Shown piece by piece: positions 9,757 to 19,673 of a stretch of 64,000 nucleotides of DNA. Below the pieces are notes generated by a model, which was given only the letters and a program-made list of their open reading frames with translations, had not been told where the DNA came from and searched no databases. How positions within the stretch are numbered: position 1 is the stretch's first letter; each line of letters starts with the position of its first letter. Both the position numbers and the translations under genes were made by a program. Source of the DNA: Phlyctochytrium arcticum (Eukaryota > Chytridiomycota > Chytridiomycetes > Chytridiales > Chytridiaceae); assembly GCA_025602905.1 (NCBI GenBank), contig JAHLKI010000028.1, positions 1-64,000 on the forward strand, read 5' to 3'.

Positions 9757-11309
9757 TTATTGTGTGAATACTTCGGCAACGCCCTCATCCGCCTCTAATG
9801 TGATTACGCGCTCCTGCACTTTGCCTGCCCACTCGCCCAACCGATCCCGTATTGAGGCAATTTGTGTCTTGTCGAGCACTCGAGGTTGCACCCGTGTAAT
9901 CTGCAAAAACTCATAAGTAAATACAATCTAGGGGTGCAGATGCTTGCTTTGTTCTTACCATAACTACTTGGTCTACCTCGTCCAACTTGCCCTTAATCAG
10001 GCCCAGACTCAAAGCTTTCATGACCAAGTGTTCCACCTCTTCGTTCAGAACTCGAGTTTCTTGGGAGATTTCCGCAAACGTCATACGACCCCGAGATTCC
10101 TTGCTGCGCTTGAATACAGCTTCAATTAGCGTCATCAGACACAGCTTCTGGCGAAGAAATGGAATAGAGTTGACCAGAAGAGGCTAGATACGATAGAAGT
10201 CAGATATGGGCATGCCACGGTGAATGCTTTGAATTTACCTGTTTCAGGAAATCTCCACTTCGGCTGATCTTTTCGAAAGTGTCCATATCACCACTGTTGA
10301 AGCAGAACAGTAGTTGGCGAAGCCAATCATATGTGGTTTCCTTCAAGCTGTCCAAAATTTGGTGCTGAAGCTGTTGTTTAAAAGAAAGCGGTATTTAGAC
10401 TCGGCCAGTCCTCAAATGTTCGCAAACGAACTAACCAGTTCCCCAAAGTTGTAGACGCCCTCTCCAAGTAAAGCGCTAACTGCCAACTCGTATGCTCGCT
10501 CCCGTTTCTCCAGCGTGCTCAACTCATCAAGCGATACTGAGGATAGGAATAATAGTGCATTGTGGTAATATTGCGGATACGCCATTTTGGCCTAGATCAA
10601 ATTTAGTTCTGGCAGACTCAAGGGGAGGGGGACAGACTGTACAAACCTTGTAATAATCGGCGGCAACGCGGTAAAAGCTGGCATTGATGATAGGTTCCGT
10701 AAAAGGCAGACCCTCCAAGATCTTCTCACATTCATCAATGGCAGCTTTGCAACCCTCCAAATCGTCCGAAGCACGCTTGTAATGTGCGGCCTCCATACGT
10801 GCCAATATGTAGGCATCTTTTGAGTCGGCATTGTCTTTCAGTTTGTCCGCGTGAGATGTCAGGAAGGCCAGAGACTCCTTGGGGTCTAAAAAAGAAGAGA
10901 ATGAGCTGGAGTTGTCATATTATATTGCGTGAATGACTTGTAAGCTATTTGTACGCACCCTTGAGCTCTCTGCTAACGCGTGTAACGAACTTGACCAAAC
11001 TCAATTGGTTCATTTTCTTCTCCCAATCCACGATGAAGTTTTCGTACAGCGGGTACAATAGTGTCGTTGCTGCAGGGCGCTCGACAAAGGCCTCGACGGC
11101 TACCGTCAGCTGGTGCCATAGCCTGTTTGCGAGTAGGAGTTGAGTTAGTCCTTGCGTGTAGATCCCCAAACTCTAGTAAATGCGTACTTGCGGTCGTAAA
11201 GATCTTCAAACTTGACGTAGAATTCCCTCAGTTCATGCGGCGCCTTGCCCTGCTGTTCCCGCAGATAGATGGTAACATCCCGGTCGATATCCATCGTTTC
11301 GTTGCCCAT
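9757..11309 (-). CDS. RPN9: 26S proteasome regulatory subunit Rpn9 (PSMD13)
   Basis: Seven exons read on the minus strand: 11309-11188, 11122-10959, 10885-10647, 10591-10436, 10370-10239, 10183-9959 and 9900-9757. All have GT-AG borders and all phases agree, giving 393 residues, the usual size. The protein is alpha-helical, with the PCI/winged-helix part at the end: MTLIEAVFKRSKESRGRMTF, EVEHLVMKALSLGLIKG, then the family-typical VQPRVLDKTQIASIRDRLGEW. NSGDMDTFEKI matches the PSMD13 stretch before the PCI domain. Role known for the family: a structural subunit of the 19S lid, contacting Rpn5/Rpn10 and needed for stable lid assembly. The start ATG lies 196 bp from the divergent gene at 11506. 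Introns are 48-73 nt. Confidence 0.95.
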
Positions 11310-11505
11310 ATTGTCTTCTTTTTGGTTGATTGCTTCAGGAAAAGTGTGCTAGTGGGATTTCGCCGTGACGTTTTCCAATCTAGACGCGTTGGAAAGCGTC
11401 CTTCTCCATGGCAACGCTAATGAACTTTACGTGAGCCCGACACTTTCCCACAGATTTTTGCGAGTGTTCTAACGGTCTGTTTTGTCCACCTGACAATACC
11501 TCAAG
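11310..11505. promoter_or_regulatory. Short divergent promoter region, Rpn9 / gene at 11506
   Basis: The two start codons face away from each other with 196 bp between them, so both transcription starts must lie in or next to this segment. I did not find a convincing TATA box, as is common for housekeeping pairs. Confidence 0.6.
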
Positions 11506-14288
11506 ATGGCCGAAAGTGTCGATACCCCCACACAAGAATCCTCAAGCCAGCCGGGAACCCAAGGAACTGAAGCCTCCGACGACCAGCCATTTTTCAACAT
11601 TAATGACATTTTGCGGAACGGCGTAAACACATCACCTTCGGAGCTGAATTTGAGTCAAATATTCAAGACAAGACCCTCTCATCGCTCAGGATCCTCCTTT
11701 TTCAAACCTGCGGCACCCAAACCATTGAAGTTTGCATCGGATGTCAGCTCGGGAAATGAAAGCAATTCGAGGGAGACATTACAAGGTATGTTTATGTTGC
11801 GCAACTATTCACGACCAGAGTTTTACTCACACAAAAATATCATCCGATAGCAATCCCAACGTCTGCTGCAACACCCCCACCGACTGAAAAGCCTTTGGAG
11901 ACCAGTCCTTTGAACCGGTCGGTTTCAACAACATCCGTCCCAAATTTTAAAAAGTTCCGATCTCTTGCTGCGCCCAGTGCCCCGAGTTCTTCCCTACAGA
12001 CTCACGGCTCTCCTAAGCAATTCAACTCTCTGAATAGGCCGGTCCACAATACACCCAGTAACAGAAGCAATACGACCAATACCAGTACCCAGGGGAATGG
12101 TCAAGAGAATTCACATCAGAATATATCTCAACCGGCACTTGGTTCTTCAAAGAAGGTTGGAGTGGCACATGATGATTTGGCACCTCCACAGTTCCATTAA
12201 TCATCTGTACAGCAGCCCTTAACTGTCCGGGATAGAAATGCCATAGATCGAACTCCTCGTCCCCAGCCGATATTCCCGGACAAGCCTCAGCATTCACGTA
12301 TGGCGGCAACGAGAATGCCGACCCTTACTTCTCCAAGTACAGGTTAGGAAATCAAATTACTTGCGTTTCTTTGTGCTAAATGATTGATAAACGTAGAGAA
12401 CCTATTCCGCCGTAGTCAATCAATGAGACCACAACCATTGACCAAACCTTTAACACCAGCGCTGGCAGCACCGGTGCGATCGCTTGGCCTATCCCCGAAT
12501 CCTCCGAAATTGCCGCCAGCACCAAGTTCAAAGCTTTCAAATCCCTCGGTGTCGAAGTTGTCACAAGACCTATCCCGCTTGAAAGCTAAACTGGCAGTGC
12601 CGGAGTTGGGGAGCAAACCTCGTTCCCAGCCATCTACACCTACTCCTCTGCTTCCGCCAAGCCCATTGCCGCTTATGCACGTCAAAACCCCACTGTCAGT
12701 TCCTCGGCCGATTTTGGGCTCCAATCGACTTCAAAACCTCAAGGCTTCCCGCAAATTAGTTTCACGGCCAGGTACCGAATTGCATTCCCATCAACCAAGA
12801 CACTCGCAATCGTTAGCCAACAACTCAGTTACAGCGACATCTTTGCCAAAAAATCGCGATGATGAGATACAAAGACCTTCGCAGCCGGCAATGTTATTGT
12901 TGGGTGAAGAAAATCCAAGGACTCCTACAGTACCAAAGAGTATCAGGCCTATGAGCCCGCCAATTTCTTCGTCGCTACCAACACCATTATCAGAGCGACA
13001 TCCTGCTCGTCGGGATCCCGATATGCCGTCCCCGAAAGACCACCCACATGCAGCACCGCGGGTACTGGATCCTGTAAAAATGCCCAAGACATTTCTGTCG
13101 ACCGCCCCGTCATTTCCAGCTACTGCTGCGGTACCAGAAGCTAAACTCCATCAGAGTCCTCCACCAACCCGCCGAGGAAGTATCGTGCAGGAGGGGCGTA
13201 CTCAGCGAGCTTTTGCGGACTCAACCTCTTCCGTGCCGAAGAAGCCATTGATGCAAACACAGAACCTGCCGTCACCCAACTCTAAGGGAGAAAACCCCAG
13301 ATTGCAGCCGAATAATCCGGCGAGTCTCCCCAATCCCACAGCAGGATCACCCTCTCCATTTAGTCCACCACGCCCACAAGGTTTTGCGTCGCTCCAGAAA
13401 ATACGGCCAGAACCCTTCACCTCAGGTGTCGTGTCGTCAAATCATCCAATCGACAATCGTACCCCCCCACAAAATCTCCAAAGAAGCACTTCTTACAAAC
13501 ATAACCTACAGGAGCCAATTAGCCCAAACCTGTCCCCTCAAAAGTCTCCTGCGTTAAGGGCATCATATCCGGATAATTTTAAAATCCCACAGGACATTGT
13601 TCCTCGCCGATCTCAAACAAACATGCACTCGAGGTCTGCGGAAGATTCAACCATCCCGCTTGACCCGCAATATTGGCAGCGTCACTGTTCTGATTTGGTA
13701 AGTAGTTTTTTTTTGAGTCAAACGTCTACTTATTCCGATGTGACTATATACAGATCAGCGAATCGAATAAAAGCACCAAACAAGTTATGGACGGTAAGTT
13801 TTTATCCATCAGCTTACTTATTTCCGTTTTAATCGTATTTTGTTATTTTTAAGAAACGAATCAATCGAATGCTACACACCTTGCGCAACAAATGGAGGTA
13901 GATCTATTTTATATTCATGCAGACAAACCGTGTACTAAATACATCCATTCAGTTGGATAATTTGGATCGTGCCATGGCTGCCCTGTGGCGAGATTTATCC
14001 GTACAAAGAGGTTTGTTGAAAACTATTTCATTTTTCGAACCATCATTTTGACTATCAAAAACAGCCAAGATGGTAGGATTAAGGTTTGAGGTGATGGGGG
14101 ATGTATGCGACATGGCAGACTTTAGCAAATTACATGATGAAGATAGCAAGCTCGTACGTGAAGAACAGAAGGATGTGGAAATCAGCTCAGTAAAAACAAA
14201 CCCAACATCTGTGGCATCTTCCGATTCTTCCGTCTTGGACTACCACGAGCACGACGAACATGGCAATGAGACGGACAGTAGCCTATGA
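11506..14288 (+). CDS. Long Ser/Pro-rich disordered protein with a short C-terminal helical region, function unknown
   Basis: Proposed exons: 11506-11785, 11851-12155, 12213-12342, 12397-13697, 13754-13793, 13854-13897, 13953-14010 and 14065-14288. Phases fit throughout, giving 793 residues. About 650 residues are low-complexity Ser/Pro/Lys/Arg-rich sequence with many SPxP and TP sites, suggesting a phosphorylated scaffold. The last ~130 residues (from PLDPQYWQRHCSDL through LDNLDRAMAALWRDLSVQR) look helical, possibly coiled coil, and end in an acidic tail. The intron 12156-12212 is the weakest join: it starts GTTGGA, but it is 57 nt long and removes the only in-frame TAA, so splicing is more likely than a nonsense mutation. 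No domain recognised. Four of the eight exons are under 60 nt or nearly so, clustered at the 3' end. Confidence 0.75.
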
Positions 14289-15634
14289 CGTTAAATTCCT
14301 ATTATGCTGAGTGGGGCGCCTATTATGTGACATTGCCTTGAAGCAGGCATTTAATATCATATCAACCTGTATGCATATATATGCTGATAAAAAAACCGAG
14401 TGAGGTGCAGAGTGAGGTCTCATCTTCCTGATCATTCTTCCTTCAATTTGCAATTCCAAAATGAAGTCAAAATCCTAGTTGGCCCCGGAGACCCATGGCT
14501 CCCCAGGGTCCAGGGACCACAACCAGTCGGCGAAACATCATGCCAGATTTAAATTAAAGCAGGTTTTTACTATCATAATACACGAACCACCGCGGCTGAT
14601 CCTCGCAGCAGCAGTGAGAAAATCGTGGTCAAGCATGCTTTCGTCACTTGACTTTAGCTAAATCCGTCTTGTGTGAGATCAAATTATATCGAAAACATTT
14701 CGAACTGGGATTTGGGGCCATCCGTCCGATAATAATCCTACAGATCTGACAGATCTACATGTACAGTACCTCTTGTCGCTGGTCCGAGTACCGAATGTCG
14801 TCTGAACTTGAAATCTCCCAAGATAACATGTACGCGGCTCATTCCAGTAAAAAAGTGGCGAGATCAGACAAAAAAAAGTCCATCTTTCCAACGGTTGCGG
14901 GTACAAACCAGCACCAAATAGAATCCCCAAGATGTGGGACCAGTTGGGTGATGCTGTTCCAAATATGATAATGGGCACTGACATGAAATGAATATACGGC
15001 ACCTCACCTGTTGAAAAGATCCAAGCTGGCAATAAGCCTTCTTATGTATGATAATGTTTAGCTTGACCTTCCATATGACGCTTAATTCGATTAAAACTTT
15101 CCAACCTTACAACCTTGAATTTTTTTCAAAGGTACGGGCATAATTTTATTCGTCCGATGCTTTTTAGAAATTTAGTGACAGGTTGAATTGACCGCCGGTG
15201 TGTATTCCCCAGCGGTGGTGGGAAACAGATTTTGTTTGGATACGAAAGAAATATATGGTCAGCGTAACCGAAATCAAGTGCAACCGCGGAACAGGCATAA
15301 AACACTCGGGTGAGTCGGGTATTTTCGACTGAAAACTCCGGTCAACAGGCAAATTCTATGAATCTGGAGCACAATGTGTTCACTCGGTGTCCTGCTCGAG
15401 TACGCGATCGTTGTGTTGCTGCAAAAATCCCAACATCAGAACTGACGACTTGATCATAGAATATGATACGATGGCAGCGATGATGGCAGCTGCTGGAACA
15501 GAAGATAGATTTGCTATAAAATTCAGAAGTTCTATCAGGCCCCTCCCCTCCGATTTCCCAAGGAGCTCAACCACCCCCAGGCTCTCTCGTAGCGAAATCT
15601 TCATCTCTCCTCATATTCCGCACCTCCTATCAAC
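14289..15634. other. Spacer; 3' flank of the gene above and upstream region of subtilisin 1
   Basis: No gene seen. The last ~360 bp share blocks with the upstream region of the second subtilisin (described separately). Confidence 0.5.
15281..15520 (+). promoter_or_regulatory. Upstream region of subtilisin 1 with blocks shared with subtilisin 2
   Basis: CAACCGCGGAAC (from 15281), the 20-mer ACAATGTGTTCACTCGGTGT (15371-15390) and GATCATAGAAT (near 15452) all recur upstream of the gene at 46549. The 20-mer is 264 bp before the ATG in both genes. A TATAAA at 15515-15520 lies 120 bp before the ATG. This is either retained regulatory DNA or simply the extent of the duplicated unit. Confidence 0.7.
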
Positions 15635-16861
15635 ATGGTCCGTCTTGCATCCTTCTTCTGCCTGGCCCTTGCAACCGTCGCATCCGCCTCCCCTATCCTC
15701 ACGCGTCGCCGCGACGGCGACATCATCCCTGACCAGTACATTGTTTCCTTCAAGAAGAACAGTGGTATCGTTGACCGCAATGTCGACAGCTTGATTGACG
15801 AAATTGTCGGTGGCATCAACTCTGGCAACCAGCGTCGTGATGGTGTTCCCGCTGCATCTGTTCTCAACCGCTACAACTTTGGTACTGGTCAACTCCAAGG
15901 ATTTGCCGTCAAGGTCGGAGTTGATGGTGTTGCCGCCCTCAAGGATCACCCCGAAGTTCAGTCCGTCGAGCAGGACACGATCGTTGCCCTTCAGCAGTGG
16001 CCGAAGTGGCCCCCAAGCGCAGTCGATGAAGAGGAGCCCAAGCCGGAGGACAAAACCTGGTCTCTGGACATCTTGGACGGGAAAGCTGACGGTACCTACA
16101 ATTACCCTGAGTCGGCTGGTGAGGGTGTTGACGTCTACGTGATTGACACCGGTGTTGAGATTGACCATCCCGAGCTGGAGGGACGCGCTACCTGGGGCAA
16201 GGACTTTACTGGTTACGGCGACGAAGATTCTGATGGTCACGGAACTCACGTCTCTGGTACCGTTGCGGGAAAAACTTATGGTGTCGCCAAGAAGGCCAAC
16301 ATTATTGCTGTCCGCGTCCTGGGTCCTGATGGTACAGGAGAAAACAGCCAGATCGTTGCTGGTATGAACTGGGTAGCCGAACAGGCCAAGGAGAAGGGCA
16401 AGCTCGTTGCCGCCAACATGTCTGTCGGAGGACGCCGCAATCCCATCATAAATGAAGCCGCCCGCGGAATCGTTGCCGCCAACGTTGCCTTCTCTGTTGC
16501 CGCCGGAAACGATGGAGGTCTTGCCTGCAACATTTCCCCAGCTTCAGAATCCGAAGCTTTTACTGTTTCTGCTTCCGACATTCACAACAACGTCCCCAGC
16601 TATGCCGACTGGGGCAGCTGCGTCGACATTGTCGCCCCAGGCACCGACATCACATCTTCATTCAAGGGTGGCGAGTACCGAACTGAGACCGGCACGTCCA
16701 TGGCTTCCCCCGCCGTCGCCGGTGCCTTTGCTGTCGCCATCAGCTCCGGAAAGTTTGAGACTGCCTCTGAAATCTTTGACTACATTATCAAGACCTCCAG
16801 CGAGACCATCCTCCAGAACGTTCCCTCAGACACCACCCACCGCTTCTTGCAAGTTGTCTAG
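15635..16861 (+). CDS. Secreted subtilisin-like serine protease (S8, proteinase K type), paralogue 1
   Basis: Intronless, 408 residues. Signal peptide MVRLASFFCLALATVASA. An I9 propeptide/chaperone follows (about 30-120: DQYIVSFKKNSG, FAVKV, DHPEVQSVEQD). The mature protease has the triad in order: Asp171 in YVIDTG, His202 in GHGTHVSG, and Ser355 in GTSMASPAVAG; Asn292 in AAGNDGG is the oxyanion residue. Known chemistry: broad endopeptidase secreted after autocatalytic removal of the propeptide; in fungi it serves nutrition or host degradation. All key residues are intact. By eye about four in five residues match the paralogue at 46549, and upstream DNA is shared too. Downstream are two acyltransferase genes on the other strand. 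Confidence 0.96.
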   Translation: MVRLASFFCLALATVASASPILTRRRDGDIIPDQYIVSFKKNSGIVDRNVDSLIDEIVGGINSGNQRRDGVPAASVLNRYNFGTGQLQGFAVKVGVDGVAALKDHPEVQSVEQDTIVALQQWPKWPPSAVDEEEPKPEDKTWSLDILDGKADGTYNYPESAGEGVDVYVIDTGVEIDHPELEGRATWGKDFTGYGDEDSDGHGTHVSGTVAGKTYGVAKKANIIAVRVLGPDGTGENSQIVAGMNWVAEQAKEKGKLVAANMSVGGRRNPIINEAARGIVAANVAFSVAAGNDGGLACNISPASESEAFTVSASDIHNNVPSYADWGSCVDIVAPGTDITSSFKGGEYRTETGTSMASPAVAGAFAVAISSGKFETASEIFDYIIKTSSETILQNVPSDTTHRFLQVV

Positions 16862-17370
16862 AAGTGCATACATTTCCTCATCCCCGCATCTTTACCTTAC
16901 CCTCTCAAGGCCCCCGCGACATCACATACCCCAACCAACACGATAGATAGATAGACTCCTATATAGATATACTGTATAGATCCTGTGTTTTTTTCATTTC
17001 GCATACCCAATTTGCCTCATACTCATAGTTATAGTGTTCAATAAAATCTGTTCAAGTTCCAACTTACATCTTGACATTTCTTGTCCATTTCTGTTCTGCG
17101 ATCAGGAACGACAAGATGGACACAACGCTACAAGAGCGACTCATTTTGAGAGACACTCCCACACAAGCACAGCCACTACACGAGCAAGATGCCCCGTCCT
17201 CCAAGCAGCTGCGCAAACGTTTTACTTTTAGCGGTATGCCGCGATTACATTAATACTACTCGAAAATCGTCTAATCTAACCTGCAGTTAGAAAGGTTGGC
17301 AACTACGCATAGACTCTAGTATATATTATTGCTTTCAAATTATGGGGCATTTCTCTACCGCATTAATCCT
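16862..17370. other. Convergent spacer, subtilisin 1 / acyltransferase A
   Basis: Contains the subtilisin 3' untranslated region (ATAGATAGATAGACTCC near 16943 and polyadenylation-like AATAAA at 17040-17045). No gene seen. Confidence 0.5.
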
Positions 17371-18942
17371 CTAAGACTGCGCTAACTCTCCCAAAACCCG
17401 GTTCGCAACCTGCTCAATTGTTTCCTCCTTGCCCACAGTGTGAATCGCCTCAATCACTTTAACAACGTTGGCAAACCATGCCTGCCCTGCTTCATCCGTG
17501 CACTTGTAGGACAAGGAATAGTCCAGATGGTTCACACTTGTAATGAACAGAATGACGGCATTGCACAGGCCGGGAGCGTTGTTGACCAGATGAACAGATT
17601 CGATTTCAATGGCGGAAGAGCTGGGGAACGTATGAGTCGTTGGGAACGGGTAGCGGGCCAGATTGGAAAAGTTCAAGTCACTGACGACACCCTTGACCAA
17701 TGTCTCGCCCGTCCTCGCAACTTGTTCTTCGGTTTGAGTGTTGTGGTGAATAAACTCTGCAAACCGGAGTGGGTTTTTGCTCTGAATAATTTTGTTGGTC
17801 CATCCTTTGGATTTTCGTGCGTGATCCCAAAACCTTTCCGTTGGGTCAATGCCGGCAGCGTACTGATCAAAGGTTCCAATACCCGGCAAACACCCAACAT
17901 GATCTTGGCCGAGTGATGGTTTTAAGCGGGGGCGAAGGTTAAAGTCGAAATCATACCCAAAGGCGACTTTGGATTTTTTCCGAGCCCCGGGCACCCTGGA
18001 AAATGCGGCAACGAGTGCAGCTGAGAGTGCTCCAAACAAGGTGACCGATTCTTGGCGGCATTTAGCCAGGTTGGCCGTAAGATTCTCGGGAGTTCCAGAC
18101 GCAAAGGAAAACTCGGATCGAGAAGCGGCGAGGGGTGACTTGATGTCTGGGATATCTGTACGGATTGGGAAGACGGATCGGAACTTCCTCATTTGCTTGC
18201 CGACAAAATGAGATACGAGTTTGAAGAGCAACCCGGGATTGTTGGACATGGGTTTCGTGCCGGCCAGATCTACTGATGATGGTAAAAGGGGAAGGGGCTC
18301 AAGGGCTGCTGTGCTTGATGGGTTACGTGCGGCTGCTTGCAATAGATCATGCAACATTCGATAGCCCGAGAAGCCATCGGAGGCCCAATGATCACTAAAG
18401 ACAATCAAATGGGCCGATTCACCAGAAGAAGGGTTGCCGCTTCCCTTGCTACTTGATCGTAAAACATGCACTGCGACGGGAAAGCGCTGGGTAGAATCCG
18501 TCGGGACATCATTACATCGGGTACGGCACAACGATTGCCATTCGTCAGGCGAGGACCGAACGGAAACAGTAATTTGTTGCTGAACTTGGTCCTCTGGAAA
18601 GCGTTCGTACACGGTGGCCTCAAATCCGGGTTGGGAGACTTTGGAGCGGACTTTGGGGTGTCGGGCAGCGAGCTCACGATAGGCGCGCGGCAATTCAGCA
18701 ATCAGGGCATCAATATCGCCGTAGATCTGAGCAGCATGGGCAATGATGGTTACTGAGTTGTTTAGCGAAAAGAGTCGTTCAAGCGCCTTGAGCGGATACT
18801 GGGGATACTGCGTTGATTTGGAAGTCGTTGTCGTTTTCGCCGTCGCCGTCTTTGCAACGAATTTTCCAGCCCCAGAGTGTAGATCACCTGAGTTCTCGAC
18901 AAGTCGCAGCGTCCCTGTGCTGGTCTCTGTGGAGCTCATCAT
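17371..18942 (-). CDS. HxxxDG acyltransferase (condensation / alcohol-acetyltransferase superfamily), copy A
   Basis: Intronless, 523 residues, starting MMSSTETSTG. The motif HWASDG (His185, Asp189), preceded by the hydrophobic strand LIVFSD, is the catalytic HxxxDG of the chloramphenicol-acetyltransferase-like fold used by condensation domains, PapA-type acyltransferases and fungal alcohol acetyltransferases. The N-terminal YPLKALERLFSLNNSVTIIA fits the first strand and helix of that fold. No adenylation or carrier domain is attached and no signal peptide is seen, so a cytosolic stand-alone transferase moving an acyl group to an alcohol or amine is likely; the substrate is unknown. Tandem with a near-identical copy at 19674-21173, same strand. 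It carries residues (FKLVSHFVGKQMRKF) missing in copy B. Confidence 0.85.
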   Translation of the reverse strand: MMSSTETSTGTLRLVENSGDLHSGAGKFVAKTATAKTTTTSKSTQYPQYPLKALERLFSLNNSVTIIAHAAQIYGDIDALIAELPRAYRELAARHPKVRSKVSQPGFEATVYERFPEDQVQQQITVSVRSSPDEWQSLCRTRCNDVPTDSTQRFPVAVHVLRSSSKGSGNPSSGESAHLIVFSDHWASDGFSGYRMLHDLLQAAARNPSSTAALEPLPLLPSSVDLAGTKPMSNNPGLLFKLVSHFVGKQMRKFRSVFPIRTDIPDIKSPLAASRSEFSFASGTPENLTANLAKCRQESVTLFGALSAALVAAFSRVPGARKKSKVAFGYDFDFNLRPRLKPSLGQDHVGCLPGIGTFDQYAAGIDPTERFWDHARKSKGWTNKIIQSKNPLRFAEFIHHNTQTEEQVARTGETLVKGVVSDLNFSNLARYPFPTTHTFPSSSAIEIESVHLVNNAPGLCNAVILFITSVNHLDYSLSYKCTDEAGQAWFANVVKVIEAIHTVGKEETIEQVANRVLGELAQS

Positions 18943-19673
18943 TGAACAGAAAAATCAAGCTCCCGGCGTCAACAACTTTGACTGGCATTTCGAAGTTTTT
19001 TTTCCCTGCAACGCGAAGTCCAAAAGTCGGGCTGAGTTCGGGGAGTCAGAATCAACGATGGGAATTTCCAACTCCGACAGGTGCCGGAATTCGTGCAATG
19101 TGACTTTAAGTTTAGCAAACACTCTCACATGAGCACTACCACATCACGATGGTTTCCAAATTGACAGTGATTGTACGGAGATGCGACTCATGCGGGAGTT
19201 GCGTCCTTCTTATACTGTGAACAGGACTGGGTTTATACGCTGGTTTGTTCCGCTGGAGTTTCTTCCACCCTCCCTAGAATCACTACGCAATCTCCTCCTT
19301 TTGTCTTTTAGCATTATAGTAGAATTCAAGAAGGGTGGTTCTTGTGAAAGAACGACATTGCATGGCAGTACTCTACCCAACCAGCTGTTGAGATGCAGAC
19401 GAGATGGACACAATAGTTGGAGGGCATCACACAGAAAAGGATGTCGTTAATGCTCTACATTGGCCTACAAATACATGTTTTCTTTCCGCTGCATCACAAC
19501 CCTGTGGCCGATATGGTCGGGTTTTAGAAAAGACTTCAAGCTACTGCCCAATCGGGTATGATATACCGGTGTCATACTGCTCGGCGGAACTCGTATATTC
19601 TGTGTTTTGTCTAAGGCCGGCATAGAATATATATATGTCATTGCACTTTAATCTAGTGAGGCAACATGGTCCA
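18943..19673. other. Spacer between tandem acyltransferases
   Basis: Upstream region of copy A and 3' flank of copy B. No gene seen. Confidence 0.5.

Noticed and set aside
16276..16581. Antisense open frames over the subtilisin genes (same in both copies)
   Set aside because: They mirror the strongly biased codons of the real genes. Their conservation follows from the sense protein.
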